DNA of 14,323 nucleotides, from contig JBGQKM010000153.1 of the NCBI GenBank assembly GCA_041499515.1, positions 1-14,323 on the forward strand, written 5' to 3'. The notes beneath the pieces were generated by a model. That model was not told the DNA's origin, made no database searches, and saw nothing but the letters and a program-made list of their open reading frames with translations. This document shows, piece by piece, positions 6,721 to 14,323 of this stretch. Each line of letters begins with the position of its first letter. Position 1 is the first letter of the stretch. This DNA comes from PALSA-1355 sp041499515. GTDB lineage: Bacteria; Planctomycetota; Planctomycetia; Pirellulales; PALSA-1355. The translations under genes and the position numbers were made by a program.

Positions 6721-7764
6721 ATGTCCGAGCGTGTCTTCCGCGTGGCGCTCAGCGGTGATTTCCACCGGCCGGACGGCAAGCCCTTGTATCGCGATTTCGG
6801 ACTCAGCGTGCTCGACGCCCAGCCGTGCATCCAGCACACGGCGTTTCGCGAGCCTCTGCCGGAGATCGACCCGGCTCAGATCGGCGACTCTCAAGGCGTG
6901 ATCGTGCTGGCGCCGCGCGTCACGGCCCGCAGCGTCTCGAAGAGCGAAAATCTGCTGGCCATCGGCCGCTTCGGCGTGGGCTACGATTCGGTCGACGTCG
7001 AGGCCTGCACCGCGGCCGACGTGGCGCTGATCACCGCCGTCGGCGCGGTCGATCGTTCGGTGGCCGAAGCCACCCTGGGCTGGATGCTGGCGCTGACGCA
7101 TCACGTCCGCGCCAAAGATCGCCTGGTGCGCGAGGGCCGCTGGCACGAGCGTACGGAGTTCATGGGAAAGGAACTGCGCGACCGCACGCTGGGCGTGGTG
7201 GGCATGGGCGGAATCGGCCGGGCCCTGGTCAGCCTGCTCTCGGGCTTCGGCATGAATCCGCCCCTGGCGTTCGACCCGTTTTTGGATCCGCAAGTGGCCA
7301 AAGGTTTGGGCGTCTCGCTGGTCCCGCTGGAAGCACTGATGGCCCAGGCCGATTTTGTCTCCATCCATTGCCCGTTGAATGAACAAACGCGCAACCTGAT
7401 CGGCCGCCGCGAGCTGGGCCTGATGAAGCCTGAGGCCTACCTGCTCAACACGGCCCGCGGCGGAATCATCGACGAGGACGCGCTTTTCGACGCGCTGAAA
7501 AACGGCCGGATCGCCGGCGCCGCGCTGGATTGTTTCAGCGGCGAGCCGCTCACCGGGCCACATCGGTTCGGAGAGTTAGAAAACGTGATCCTGGCGCCGC
7601 ACTCGATCGCCTGGACCGACGAAATGTTTCGCGACATCGGCCGCACCGTCTGCCAGGCGATGGTCGACCTGGCCTTGGGCCGCCGGCCGCGGGGCGTGAT
7701 CAACGCCCCGGTCTTGGAACGCGCCGGATTCCAGCAGAAGTGGGCCCGGCTGCGCATCGGCTGA
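6721..7764 (+). CDS. D-isomer-specific 2-hydroxyacid dehydrogenase
   Basis: A 347-residue NAD(P)-dependent oxidoreductase that interconverts 2-hydroxy and 2-keto acids. The family layout is complete. The N-terminal catalytic half has the GRFGVGYDSVD segment (82-92). The nucleotide-binding loop is GMGGIG (161-166) with D185 at the end of the next strand, which suggests NAD(H). The catalytic triad is R246 (NTARGGII), E275 (SGEPL) and H294 (APHSIAW). The start ATG at 6721 lies 30 bp after the aldolase stop, with GCGAGG at 6706-6711 as a modest ribosome binding site, so the two genes are almost surely one operon. By context it may reduce or oxidise the keto acid made or used by the aldolase, or act on a glyoxylate/hydroxypyruvate-type product. 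Substrate within this family (phosphoglycerate, glycerate, lactate and others) cannot be read from motifs. Confidence 0.92.
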   Translation: MSERVFRVALSGDFHRPDGKPLYRDFGLSVLDAQPCIQHTAFREPLPEIDPAQIGDSQGVIVLAPRVTARSVSKSENLLAIGRFGVGYDSVDVEACTAADVALITAVGAVDRSVAEATLGWMLALTHHVRAKDRLVREGRWHERTEFMGKELRDRTLGVVGMGGIGRALVSLLSGFGMNPPLAFDPFLDPQVAKGLGVSLVPLEALMAQADFVSIHCPLNEQTRNLIGRRELGLMKPEAYLLNTARGGIIDEDALFDALKNGRIAGAALDCFSGEPLTGPHRFGELENVILAPHSIAWTDEMFRDIGRTVCQAMVDLALGRRPRGVINAPVLERAGFQQKWARLRIG

Positions 7765-7983
7765 GACGGCCAGCCGCTCAACTCGCCGCGACCGGCACGG
7801 TTTCGCGCCCAAGCCGAACGGCCGACCCGAGCAGATTGTCGATAAAAGACTTGCGATTTGTTCAACCAGCGCCAACAATCAGGGCCTTACGCGACACCGT
7901 AGGGTCAAGCGGCGCGGCGAACGCATCGAGCACTTCCAGCCGGCGGACCCCGAGCGATCCATTCCGGCACAAAGGGTCCATGC
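7765..7983 (+). other. Intergenic leader before the MFS gene, with a small hairpin
   Basis: This stretch of 219 bp has no credible gene. CCTTACG (7885-7891) and CGTAGGG (7898-7904) can form a 7-bp stem with one G-U pair and a six-base loop. No T-tract follows, so it is either a weak terminator of the aldolase operon or a leader structure. A poor promoter-like pair, TTGCGA (7851-7856) and AACAAT (7874-7879) at 17-bp spacing, could start a separate MFS transcript. AAAGGG (7971-7976), 7 bp before the MFS ATG, may be its ribosome binding site. Confidence 0.35.
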
Positions 7984-9339
7984 ATGACGAAAGGACAAAC
8001 CTGGTTCGCGCTGGGAGTGCTGTTCTCGATCAACATGATGAACTTCTACGACCGCCTGATCATCGGCGCGGTCGGCGAAGCGATCGCGGTGGACTGGAAG
8101 TTGAGCGACTCAAAGCTCGGTTATCTCGGCACCGCGTTCATCCTGCTCTACGCCGCGGTCGGCGTGCCGCTGGGCCGATTGTCCGACAAGTTCAATCGCT
8201 CTCGCATTCTTGCTATCGGCGTGACGGCTTGGAGCATCCTCACCGCGCTGTCGGGATTTGCACAGCACTTCTGGCAGATGGTCGTCCTGCGGCTGACCGT
8301 CGGCGTCGGCGAGGCAAGCTGCGCGCCGGCCGCCAACTCGCTGATCGGCGACCTGTTTCCCGCGGTCACGCGCGCGCGCGCCATGTCGATCTTCATGCTC
8401 GGCCTGCCGATCGGCAACGCGGCGGCACTATTGATCAGCGGCATCGTCACCCAGCAGTATGGTTGGCAATCGGCCTTCTTCGTCGCACTGGGCCCGGGCC
8501 TGCTCTGCGCGGTCGGCGCGTTCATGCTTACCGAGCCCAAGCGCGGCCGCACCGAAGTGCACGACATCGGCGCCCAGAAGCGCCACGGGTCGCCTTACCT
8601 GCTGGTGCTTTCCATTCCCACCATGCGCTGGATCATCGCCTCCGGCGCGCTGCATAACTTCAATATGTACGCCATCGGCGGGTTTCTGAAGCCGCTGGTG
8701 ATGCGCGTCCATCATTTGACGGAGGCCGAGGGGGGCTACGTGACGATGGCCGTGTATGGTCTGGCCGGCGTGCCCGGCATGATCCTGGGCGGCATGCTGG
8801 GGGATGCGATCTTGCATCGGCGTCGCAATGGGCGGATGCTGCTGGCCGCGGTGGCCATTGCGTTGTCGGCGCCGCTGATGTATTTCGCACTGGAGAGGCC
8901 CGCGGGCGAGTGGCTCGTATTCAGTCTGCTGTTCGGCCTGGGCTGCATGATGATGTACGTCTATTACGCGACGGTCTACTCGACGATTCAGGACGTGATC
9001 GAGCCCTCGCTGCGGGCCACGGCCATGGCGATTTACTTCGCCGCGATGTACGTTTTTGGCGGAGCGCTTGGACCCACCGTGATCGGCCAGACCAGCGACT
9101 ACTTCGCGCAGCAGAAGGTGGCGGCCGAGGCGGCCGATTGGTCGACTTTGGACGCCGCCGGAAAGTTGCCCTACCGCGCGCACGGACTCAACTCCGCGCT
9201 GTTCATGTTGCCGCTCGTGTCGTTGGCGCTTGCCGGCACCCTGTTCGCCGGCGCGCGCACCGTCAGCGCCGACGCCGAGAAGTTGCAGCGCTGGATGCGC
9301 GAGACGTCCGCCAACACGCGCGAAAAAATCAAAGTCTAG
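7984..9339 (+). CDS. MFS transporter, spinster-like
   Basis: A 451-residue inner-membrane carrier with about twelve hydrophobic segments. It starts almost at once with TM1 (FALGVLFSINMMNFYDRLIIG), where the NFYDR motif is typical of spinster-like and related MFS proteins. Motif A is GRLSDKFNRSR (64-74) after TM2, with a second-half counterpart around GGMLGDAILHRRRNGR (269-284). RLTVGVGEA (103-111) is the family's motif B with the GEA signature. A cytosolic loop lies at about 185-203, and a soluble segment at about 374-402 lies before the last TM. Known for the family: proton- or gradient-driven transport of organic acids, sugars or lipids. Its position after the aldolase and hydroxyacid dehydrogenase suggests uptake of a sugar acid or hydroxy acid. 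It may have its own promoter, given the 219-bp leader. The substrate is inferred only from context. Confidence 0.9.
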   Translation: MTKGQTWFALGVLFSINMMNFYDRLIIGAVGEAIAVDWKLSDSKLGYLGTAFILLYAAVGVPLGRLSDKFNRSRILAIGVTAWSILTALSGFAQHFWQMVVLRLTVGVGEASCAPAANSLIGDLFPAVTRARAMSIFMLGLPIGNAAALLISGIVTQQYGWQSAFFVALGPGLLCAVGAFMLTEPKRGRTEVHDIGAQKRHGSPYLLVLSIPTMRWIIASGALHNFNMYAIGGFLKPLVMRVHHLTEAEGGYVTMAVYGLAGVPGMILGGMLGDAILHRRRNGRMLLAAVAIALSAPLMYFALERPAGEWLVFSLLFGLGCMMMYVYYATVYSTIQDVIEPSLRATAMAIYFAAMYVFGGALGPTVIGQTSDYFAQQKVAAEAADWSTLDAAGKLPYRAHGLNSALFMLPLVSLALAGTLFAGARTVSADAEKLQRWMRETSANTREKIKV

Positions 9340-9342
9340 CGG

Positions 9343-9360
9343 CCGCGCCCCGCGGCGCGG
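9343..9360 (+). terminator. Strong GC hairpin just after the MFS gene
   Basis: CCGCGCC (9343-9349) and GGCGCGG (9354-9360) form a perfect 7-bp stem with a four-base loop, beginning 4 bp after the MFS stop codon. No T-tract follows, so it is a candidate for pausing, Rho-assisted or transcript-stabilising structure rather than a classical intrinsic terminator. Confidence 0.4.
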
Positions 9361-9439
9361 TGTCGGCCTGGGTTGCTTGCGGCTCCGCCCTGTCACTTGT
9401 TTGAACATGCTTTAGCCCTTGGCGGCGCCTGGTGCTTGC

Positions 9440-9468
9440 TTGGCGCGAGCCTCGCTGGCACTTATCCT
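9440..9468 (+). promoter_or_regulatory. Candidate promoter for the DUF1549-DUF1501-WD40 operon
   Basis: TTGGCG (9440-9445) and TATCCT (9463-9468) are separated by 17 bp. Each matches four of six bases of the housekeeping sigma consensus. It is the best pair I found between the MFS gene and the next coding start, but matches this weak occur by chance. Confidence 0.25.
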
Positions 9469-9653
9469 ATGGGGCGTGACCTGATACATAACCTCGGCGG
9501 CGGCGAACCAGCTTGGGGCGCCAATGGCCACGCCGCGTCCTTCACCCGTGATCGACCCTGCCTGAACAAAGTCCCGACCCGCCTCGTGGGGATTTTTTTG
9601 AATCGCTCCGTGGCCAACAAGACAGCGGCCCGACTGCTTCGTAGGAAACGACT

Positions 9654-12200
9654 ATGCCTCGACTGGCAGCTCGACAAGCGGCGCCAAGACCCGAGCCTGC
9701 ACGCTCTTTCGTGGCCGGTTTGTTGCTGGGTTTGATGTTGATTGCCGCCGCGGGCCGGGCCGACGAACCGGCCTTGCACGAGAAGATCGACGCGCTTGTT
9801 GAAAGCGCCAGTCTGGGTCCGGTGGCGCCGCCGGCCGCGGACGCCGATTTTTTGCGCCGCGTGTGCCTCGATCTGGCGGGCACGATTCCCGATGCTCCCA
9901 CGGCCCGAGCTTTCTTGGACGATCCGGCCTTGAACAAGCGCGAGGTGCTGGTCGACCGGCTGCTGGCCGATCCGCGATTTGCGCGACAGATGCAATTCGT
10001 GTTCGACGCGATGTTGATGGAGCGTCGGCCGCAGAAGATCGTTCCGGTGGCCGAGTGGCAGGCGTATCTGTTTCAGAGCTTCAAGGACAACAAGCCGCTG
10101 GATCAACTGGTCCGCGAGATTCTAGCGGCCGACGGCGTCGAGCCGAAGCTGCGGCCGGCCGCCCGGTTTTATCTCGATCGCGACGGCGACGCCAACGTGC
10201 TGACGCGCGACATCGGGCGGTTGTTCTTCGGCCGCGATTTGCAGTGCGCCCAGTGTCACGATCATCCGCAGATCGAAGATTATCTGCAGTCCGAATATTA
10301 CGGCTTGCTGGCCTTCGTGAATCGCGGCGTGCTGTTCATCGACACCAAGGACAACACCAAGACCTATTACGCCGAAAAAGCCGACGGCGAAGTGAATTAC
10401 AAGTCGGTGTTTACCGGCGACGCGCGCGACCACGTGCTGCCCAAGCTGCCGCAGGGCGCTCCGGTCGACGAGCCGCTGCTGGGCAAGGACGAACAGTACG
10501 TCGTGGCTCCGGCCGCGAATGTGCGGCCGGTGCCCAAATACAGTCGGCGCGCGCAATTGGCGGCGCTGGCCACCAACGGCACCAGCGGAGCCTTCAATCG
10601 CAACCTGGCCAACCGCCTGTGGGCCCACATGATGGGCCGCGGATTGTTGCATCCCTCCGACATGCAGCACAGCGGCAACCCGGCCGTGCAGGCCCAGTTG
10701 CTCGCGCTGTTGGGCGATGAACTGGTCCGCATGAAATTCGATACCAGGGCTTTTTTGCGCCAGTTGGCTCTGACGCGGGCCTATCAACGCACCAGCGAAA
10801 CGCCGCGGCCGGCCGACATGAAACTTGATCCCGGCGCGATCTCGCCGACGCTGGCCGCCTGGAACGCCGAAGCGCAGCGCCTGGCCGGAACATTGGACTC
10901 TCTGCAGTCGGCCAACGCCCAGGTCACGACCGAGCTGAACGCGTCTTACGAAACGTTCTCCCAAGGCGCCACGGCCCGCGAAGTGGCGGAAAAGAGCCGG
11001 GCCGAAGTGAAGAAAGCGTCGGATGAAATCTCGGCCGCGTTGGCCGCGGCTATCAAGGACGTCGCCGCAAAAGACGACATTTTGAAAGCCCTGGTCGAAG
11101 CCCGCGACAAAGCGCAAGCGGCCGTGGCCAAGTTGCCCGAGGACAAGCAACTTGCCGAAGCGGCCGGACAATTCAAGACGCGGGCCGAGCAGCTCGGCGC
11201 TCAAGCGGCCGCCGCGCGACAGCTCGTCGCTGAAAAAACGCCGCAGGTGCAAGCCGCGTCGTTGCGGCTGGCCGAGGCGGACAAGGCTCTGCAAGCGGCC
11301 GTGGCCGGCGTGGGCGTCGCGCGGGCCGCGCTGGAGGCGGCGGAGGCCAAATCGCGCGCGGCGGTAGAAACGCTGCGCGCGGCCAAAGCCCAGAATCGCG
11401 AACTGACTTTGCGCATCGCCGACGCGCAAGCGGCGCTGGACTATCAAACGTTGGCCGCCACGGTCGTGGCGTCGCAGTCGGCGGCGCAGGCGTCCGGCGA
11501 TCAACTGGCCGTTGTGAAATCGCAAATGGTCACCACGCCCGAACAGTTGGCCCAGGCCGAATCGGCCGCCAAAACCACCGCCGAAAAAGCCTCCGCCGAT
11601 CGCGCCGCGGCCGAGCAAGCCTGGTCGGCGCTCGGCGAGCGCTCGACCGTCCGCTTTACGCTTACGCCGCTCAAGCCGCTGTCGCCCGAGTCGTTGGCCT
11701 GGTCCACCCTGCAAGCCGTGGGACTGGTCGATCAGCAGCGGGCGGCGCTCGAGGAGCAGGCCAGGAAAGATGTCGAGGCGATGGCGAACCTCTCGCCGGA
11801 GGAGCGGACCCAGGCATTGGCGCGGCTGTTGGAAGAGCGGATTGACGAAAAGCTGCGCGGGCATTTGCCGGCGTTTGTCTCGCTGTTCGGTCAGCAGCCC
11901 GGCCAAGCCCCGACCTTCCAGGCCACGGTGCACCAGGCGCTGTTTTTGGCCAACGGCGGATTGCTCTCCGGCTGGCTCAACCCCGGCGGCAACAATCTGA
12001 CAGAGCGACTGAGCAAAATCGAACAGTCGGCGGCGCTGGCCGAGGAACTTTATTTGACCGTTTTGACGCGACGGCCGACGCTCGAGGAGCAGGCCCAACT
12101 GGCCACTCTTTGGGAGGCCGCCAAGGCCGATCGGGCCGGCGCCGCGCGCGATCTGGTTTGGTCGTTGCTGGCCTCCACCGAGTTTCGGTTCAATCATTGA
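9654..12200 (+). CDS. DUF1549/DUF1553 protein with long Ala-rich coiled-coil insertion
   Basis: An 848-residue exported protein of a family abundant in planctomycetes. Residues 15-36 are a signal peptide: basic n-region, hydrophobic FVAGLLLGLMLIAAA, then GRADEP. DUF1549 covers about 40-225, with the hallmark FLRRVCLDLAGTIP (66-79) and CAQCHDHP (198-205), which also fits the CxxCH haem c pattern. DUF1553 begins around 295 (YSRRAQLAALAT, NRLWAHMMGRGL, LALTRAYQRTSE) and resumes at about 667 (LTPLKPLSPESLAWSTLQA) through ELYLTVLTRRPT to STEFRFNH. Between them, about 395-662 is an Ala/Glu/Lys/Gln-rich segment that reads as long coiled coil. The start has AGGA 7 bp upstream. It is first in an operon with DUF1501 and WD40 genes, 70 bp before the next. 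The molecular function is not established; secreted or envelope degradation and redox roles have been suggested for the family. Confidence 0.92.
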   Translation: MPRLAARQAAPRPEPARSFVAGLLLGLMLIAAAGRADEPALHEKIDALVESASLGPVAPPAADADFLRRVCLDLAGTIPDAPTARAFLDDPALNKREVLVDRLLADPRFARQMQFVFDAMLMERRPQKIVPVAEWQAYLFQSFKDNKPLDQLVREILAADGVEPKLRPAARFYLDRDGDANVLTRDIGRLFFGRDLQCAQCHDHPQIEDYLQSEYYGLLAFVNRGVLFIDTKDNTKTYYAEKADGEVNYKSVFTGDARDHVLPKLPQGAPVDEPLLGKDEQYVVAPAANVRPVPKYSRRAQLAALATNGTSGAFNRNLANRLWAHMMGRGLLHPSDMQHSGNPAVQAQLLALLGDELVRMKFDTRAFLRQLALTRAYQRTSETPRPADMKLDPGAISPTLAAWNAEAQRLAGTLDSLQSANAQVTTELNASYETFSQGATAREVAEKSRAEVKKASDEISAALAAAIKDVAAKDDILKALVEARDKAQAAVAKLPEDKQLAEAAGQFKTRAEQLGAQAAAARQLVAEKTPQVQAASLRLAEADKALQAAVAGVGVARAALEAAEAKSRAAVETLRAAKAQNRELTLRIADAQAALDYQTLAATVVASQSAAQASGDQLAVVKSQMVTTPEQLAQAESAAKTTAEKASADRAAAEQAWSALGERSTVRFTLTPLKPLSPESLAWSTLQAVGLVDQQRAALEEQARKDVEAMANLSPEERTQALARLLEERIDEKLRGHLPAFVSLFGQQPGQAPTFQATVHQALFLANGGLLSGWLNPGGNNLTERLSKIEQSAALAEELYLTVLTRRPTLEEQAQLATLWEAAKADRAGAARDLVWSLLASTEFRFNH

Positions 12201-12255
12201 TGCGATCGGGAGTCTTTTTTTTGGATAGCGGGCGAGCGAGCGCCGGCGATTTTTT

Positions 12256-12263
12256 GAGGAGGA
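12256..12263 (+). promoter_or_regulatory. Strong Shine-Dalgarno of the DUF1501 gene
   Basis: GAGGAGGA ends 7 bp before the ATG at 12271. It is the strongest ribosome binding site in the window and fixes the start of the DUF1501 protein, whose N-terminus then carries the Tat motif. The 70-bp gap before it also holds a run of eight T (12215-12222) without a clear preceding stem. Confidence 0.8.
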
Positions 12264-12270
12264 AACCGCG

Positions 12271-13554
12271 ATGAAATGCCATTACGCGTGCCAATCGGCC
12301 GAACATCAGCTCGAGCGGCGCAAGTTTTTGGGAACCCTGGCGGGCACGGCCGGCATGGCCACTCTCGGATTTCCTCGCCTGCTGCACGCCGCCCTGCCGG
12401 AGTTGAACGCGGCTCAAAAACATATCCTGGTCATCTGGCTTTCCGGCGGGCTGAGCCAGTTGGAAAGTTGGGATCCCAAGCCCAAGACCGACACCGGCGG
12501 GCCGTTTCGCGCGATTCCGACTTCGGTGCCCGGCACGCACATCAGCGAGCTGCTGCCGTACACGGCCAAACAAATGCACCACCTGGCGATCGTGCGCAGC
12601 ATCAACACGAAAGAGGACGACCACGGCAAGGGCCAATACTGCATGACGACCGGCCGGCGGCAAACGACCGGCGACTATCCGCACCTGGGCGCCGTGGGGG
12701 CCAAGTTGCTGGCGCCGCACGATTTGCCTTTGCCGGGCCACATCCACATCGCCTCGCGCGGGGGCGGCGGCCCGGCCAGCGACGGGGCATTCTTGGGCCC
12801 CAAGTATGCCAGCATCATGCTCGGCAACGGCGACCCACCGCAAAACACCATGCGGCCGGCCAGCGTGAGCGAAGCGGCCGATCGCCAGCGCAACGCGCTG
12901 CGGATGCAAGTCAACGACCACTTTGCCCAGCGACGGCGCACGGCCGACAGCGACGCCTTCACCTCGTCGTTCGAGCAGGCACAGCAATTGATGGCGCGTC
13001 GCGAGGTGTTCGACGTGACCAAGGAACCCGCGGCCGACCTGGAGCGTTATGGCACGCACGAGTTCGGCCGGCATTGCCTGCTGGCGCGAAGATTGCTCGA
13101 ACAGGGCGTCAGTTGCGTGCAGGTGAATCACTCGAATTACGACACGCACTACGAAAACTTCGATTTTCTCATCGAGCAACTCGGCGAGTTCGACCGCCCG
13201 TTCTCGACGTTGATTGAGGATCTCGTGGCGCGGGGGCTGTGGCAGCGAACGCTGCTAGTGGTGATGGCCGAGTTCGGCCGCACGCCGCACATCAACAAGA
13301 ATTTCGGCCGCGATCATTGGGGCACTGCCTGGTCGGTCGTGCTGGGGGGCTGCGGCATCCAAGCCGGCGCCGTGATCGGCAAGACCAACGCCAACGGCAC
13401 CGAAGTCGTCGATCGGCAGGTCGATCACGGCCATTTGTTCCACACTTATTTGCGCGCGGTGGGCATCGACTCGACCGGCAAGTTCGACGCCGGCGGCCGC
13501 CTGATCCCGATGGCCGATCCGGCCGCCGCGCCGATTCAGGAGTTGCTCGCGTGA
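12271..13554 (+). CDS. DUF1501 family protein, Tat-exported
   Basis: A 427-residue protein. RRKFLG at 16-21, then GTLAGTAGMATLGF and a cleavage-like LLHAALP, make a twin-arginine signal, so it is folded before export and may carry a metal. The mature part is a DUF1501 domain, distantly related to the alkaline-phosphatase/sulfatase fold: VIWLSGGLSQLESWDPKP (54-71), DDHGKGQYCMTTGRR (116-130), NYDTHYENF (289-297), MAEFGRTP (332-339), GRDHWG (346-351), and DHGHLFHTYLRAVGI (385-399). The conserved Asp/His residues in these motifs are likely metal ligands. The partner DUF1549/DUF1553 gene lies upstream, the usual planctomycete pairing, and the stop codon overlaps the start of the WD40 gene. No reaction is established for the family, and substrates are unknown. 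Confidence 0.93.
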   Translation: MKCHYACQSAEHQLERRKFLGTLAGTAGMATLGFPRLLHAALPELNAAQKHILVIWLSGGLSQLESWDPKPKTDTGGPFRAIPTSVPGTHISELLPYTAKQMHHLAIVRSINTKEDDHGKGQYCMTTGRRQTTGDYPHLGAVGAKLLAPHDLPLPGHIHIASRGGGGPASDGAFLGPKYASIMLGNGDPPQNTMRPASVSEAADRQRNALRMQVNDHFAQRRRTADSDAFTSSFEQAQQLMARREVFDVTKEPAADLERYGTHEFGRHCLLARRLLEQGVSCVQVNHSNYDTHYENFDFLIEQLGEFDRPFSTLIEDLVARGLWQRTLLVVMAEFGRTPHINKNFGRDHWGTAWSVVLGGCGIQAGAVIGKTNANGTEVVDRQVDHGHLFHTYLRAVGIDSTGKFDAGGRLIPMADPAAAPIQELLA

Positions 13555-14323
13555 ATCCCAGTCCCACGACCCCCACCACCATCGCCGAACCAACCAAGAC
13601 CCACATGGTCGGCGAGTTCAAGCACACCTGCCCCCTGTTGGCTTGCCGTTTCGATCCCAGCGGGCAGTTCGTTTTCTCCACCGCGCACGACAACACGATC
13701 CAACGCTGGCATCTCGCCTCGGGCAAGGTCGCGCCGCTGGTCGGACACGATAGTTGGGCTCGGTCGCTGGCGTTTCATCCGACCTCCGGCACGCTCTATA
13801 GCGGCGGCTACGACGGCCGCGTGATCTTTTGGCCCGCGGCGGCCGACGCGCCTCAGCCCCTGCGCACCTTGGAAGCCCACAACGGCTGGGTCCGCGCCGT
13901 GGCTGTCAGCCCCGACGGCAATTTGCTGGCCACCTGCGGCAACGACAACCTGGTAAAACTTTGGAACGCGGCCGACGGCGCGCCGCTGATGGAGTTTTTT
14001 GGACACGCCAACCACGTCTACAATCTGGCCTTTCATCCGCACGGAAAAACGCTCGTTTCCGGCGACTTGAAGGGCGTGGTCCGAGAGTGGGACCTGGCCA
14101 CCGGCGAGCAGTTGCGCCAATTCGATGCCGCGGCGCTGTGGAAGTATGACGCGGGTTTTGGCGCCGACATCGGCGGGGTGCGGTGCATCGCCATTCGCCA
14201 AGACGCCAAACTGCTGGCCTGCGGCGGCATCAGCGAGGTGTCCAACGCCTTTGCCGGCCTGGGCAACCCGCTGTTCGTGGTGTTCGATCTCGAAACGGGC
14301 GAAAAAATTCAGAGCTTCGTCAC
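13551..14323 (+). CDS. WD40-repeat protein (3' truncated)
   Basis: The frame opens with GTG at 13551, overlapping the TGA of the DUF1501 gene by four bases (GTGA), and stays open to the right edge, giving 257 visible residues. An in-frame ATG at 13605 (codon 19) is an alternative start. Blades of a beta-propeller are clear. Repeats end in IQRW (50-53), VIFW (91-94), VKLW (135-138) and VREW (177-180), each preceded by a D in the HDNT/YDGR/NDNL/LKGV turn and followed by GH or AH about 12-15 residues on. A further blade reaches VVFDLETG (243-250). There is no signal peptide at either start, so it looks cytosolic or leaderless. WD40 propellers are protein-interaction platforms. The overlap implies translational coupling with the DUF1501 gene, in the order often seen in planctomycetes. 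The role is unknown, and the length cannot be judged from this window. Confidence 0.88.
   Translation, partial: MNPSPTTPTTIAEPTKTHMVGEFKHTCPLLACRFDPSGQFVFSTAHDNTIQRWHLASGKVAPLVGHDSWARSLAFHPTSGTLYSGGYDGRVIFWPAAADAPQPLRTLEAHNGWVRAVAVSPDGNLLATCGNDNLVKLWNAADGAPLMEFFGHANHVYNLAFHPHGKTLVSGDLKGVVREWDLATGEQLRQFDAAALWKYDAGFGADIGGVRCIAIRQDAKLLACGGISEVSNAFAGLGNPLFVVFDLETGEKIQSFV

Larger units (their letters stand above)
9340..9653 (+). other. Intergenic region upstream of the DUF1549 operon
   Basis: These 314 bp hold no credible gene; the open frames here are short and unlike proteins. After the hairpin at 9343-9360 comes unordered sequence, then a promoter-like pair near 9440-9468. Next is a weak stem TCCC/GGGA (9572-9592) followed by seven T (9593-9599). 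AGGA (9643-9646), 7 bp before the ATG at 9654, is a plausible ribosome binding site. The leader from the candidate promoter to the start codon would be about 180 nt. Confidence 0.5.

Noticed and set aside
5755..7563. 602-codon open frame on the minus strand, antisense to the aldolase and hydroxyacid dehydrogenase
   Set aside because: It spans two clearly real genes and their gap, and its low-complexity composition has no family motif.
9441..9456. Sigma-54-like GG-N10-GC element
   Set aside because: Spacing is right, but there are two mismatches at informative positions, and no activator site or regulator was seen; likely chance in GC-rich DNA.
9572..9599. Intrinsic terminator (short stem plus seven T)
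   Set aside because: The stem is only four base pairs with a 13-base loop, too weak to call; kept only as a note in the leader finding.
10122..12197. 691-codon open frame on the minus strand, antisense to the DUF1549/DUF1553 gene
   Set aside because: It is Arg/Gly/Leu-rich with no recognisable domain. It mirrors the GC-rich codon bias of the real gene on the other strand.

Overview
The window is GC-rich and gene-dense, and it looks like chromosomal DNA from a planctomycete, probably a Pirellulales-like lineage. The main evidence is the run of DUF1549/DUF1553, DUF1501 and WD40-repeat genes at the right end, an arrangement characteristic of that phylum. The TPR-rich glycosyltransferase-like proteins and the lysine-rich histone-H1-like sequence fit the same assignment. 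I see no rRNA, tRNA, CRISPR array, transposase or integrase.

Layout. (1) Positions 1-3172, plus strand: two tandem paralogues, each with TPR repeats followed by a GT9-like (GT-B) glycosyltransferase domain. The first is cut by the left edge; the second is complete and carries about eleven TPRs. (2) Positions 3217-4723, minus strand: a two-gene unit read right to left. It holds an L-rhamnose mutarotase-like gene with a proline/alanine linker and a 67-residue Lys/Ala histone-H1-like tail, then a short-chain dehydrogenase. (3) Positions 4724-5034: a divergent control region with several small symmetric elements. (4) Positions 5035-7764, plus strand: an HpcH/HpaI-type aldolase fused to two cupin domains, then a D-2-hydroxyacid dehydrogenase 30 bp downstream. 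(5) Positions 7984-9339: a spinster-like MFS transporter behind a 219-bp leader. (6) Positions 9654-14323, plus strand: a planctomycete-type operon of a DUF1549/DUF1553 protein interrupted by a long Ala-rich coiled coil, a Tat-exported DUF1501 protein, and a WD40-repeat protein that starts at a GTG overlapping the preceding stop and runs off the right edge.

How the genes may work together. The central block (mutarotase, SDR dehydrogenase, 2-keto-3-deoxy-sugar-acid-type aldolase, 2-hydroxyacid dehydrogenase, MFS importer) resembles a non-phosphorylative catabolic route for a deoxy sugar or sugar acid, with L-rhamnose the most natural guess. The lactonase and dehydratase such a route needs are not in the window, so this remains inference. 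The least expected object is the mutarotase with a histone-H1-like tail. The DNA around the junction (an A+T-richer stretch, then GAGGAG 10 bp before an in-frame ATG) suggests either a recent fusion of two genes or one reading frame giving two products.
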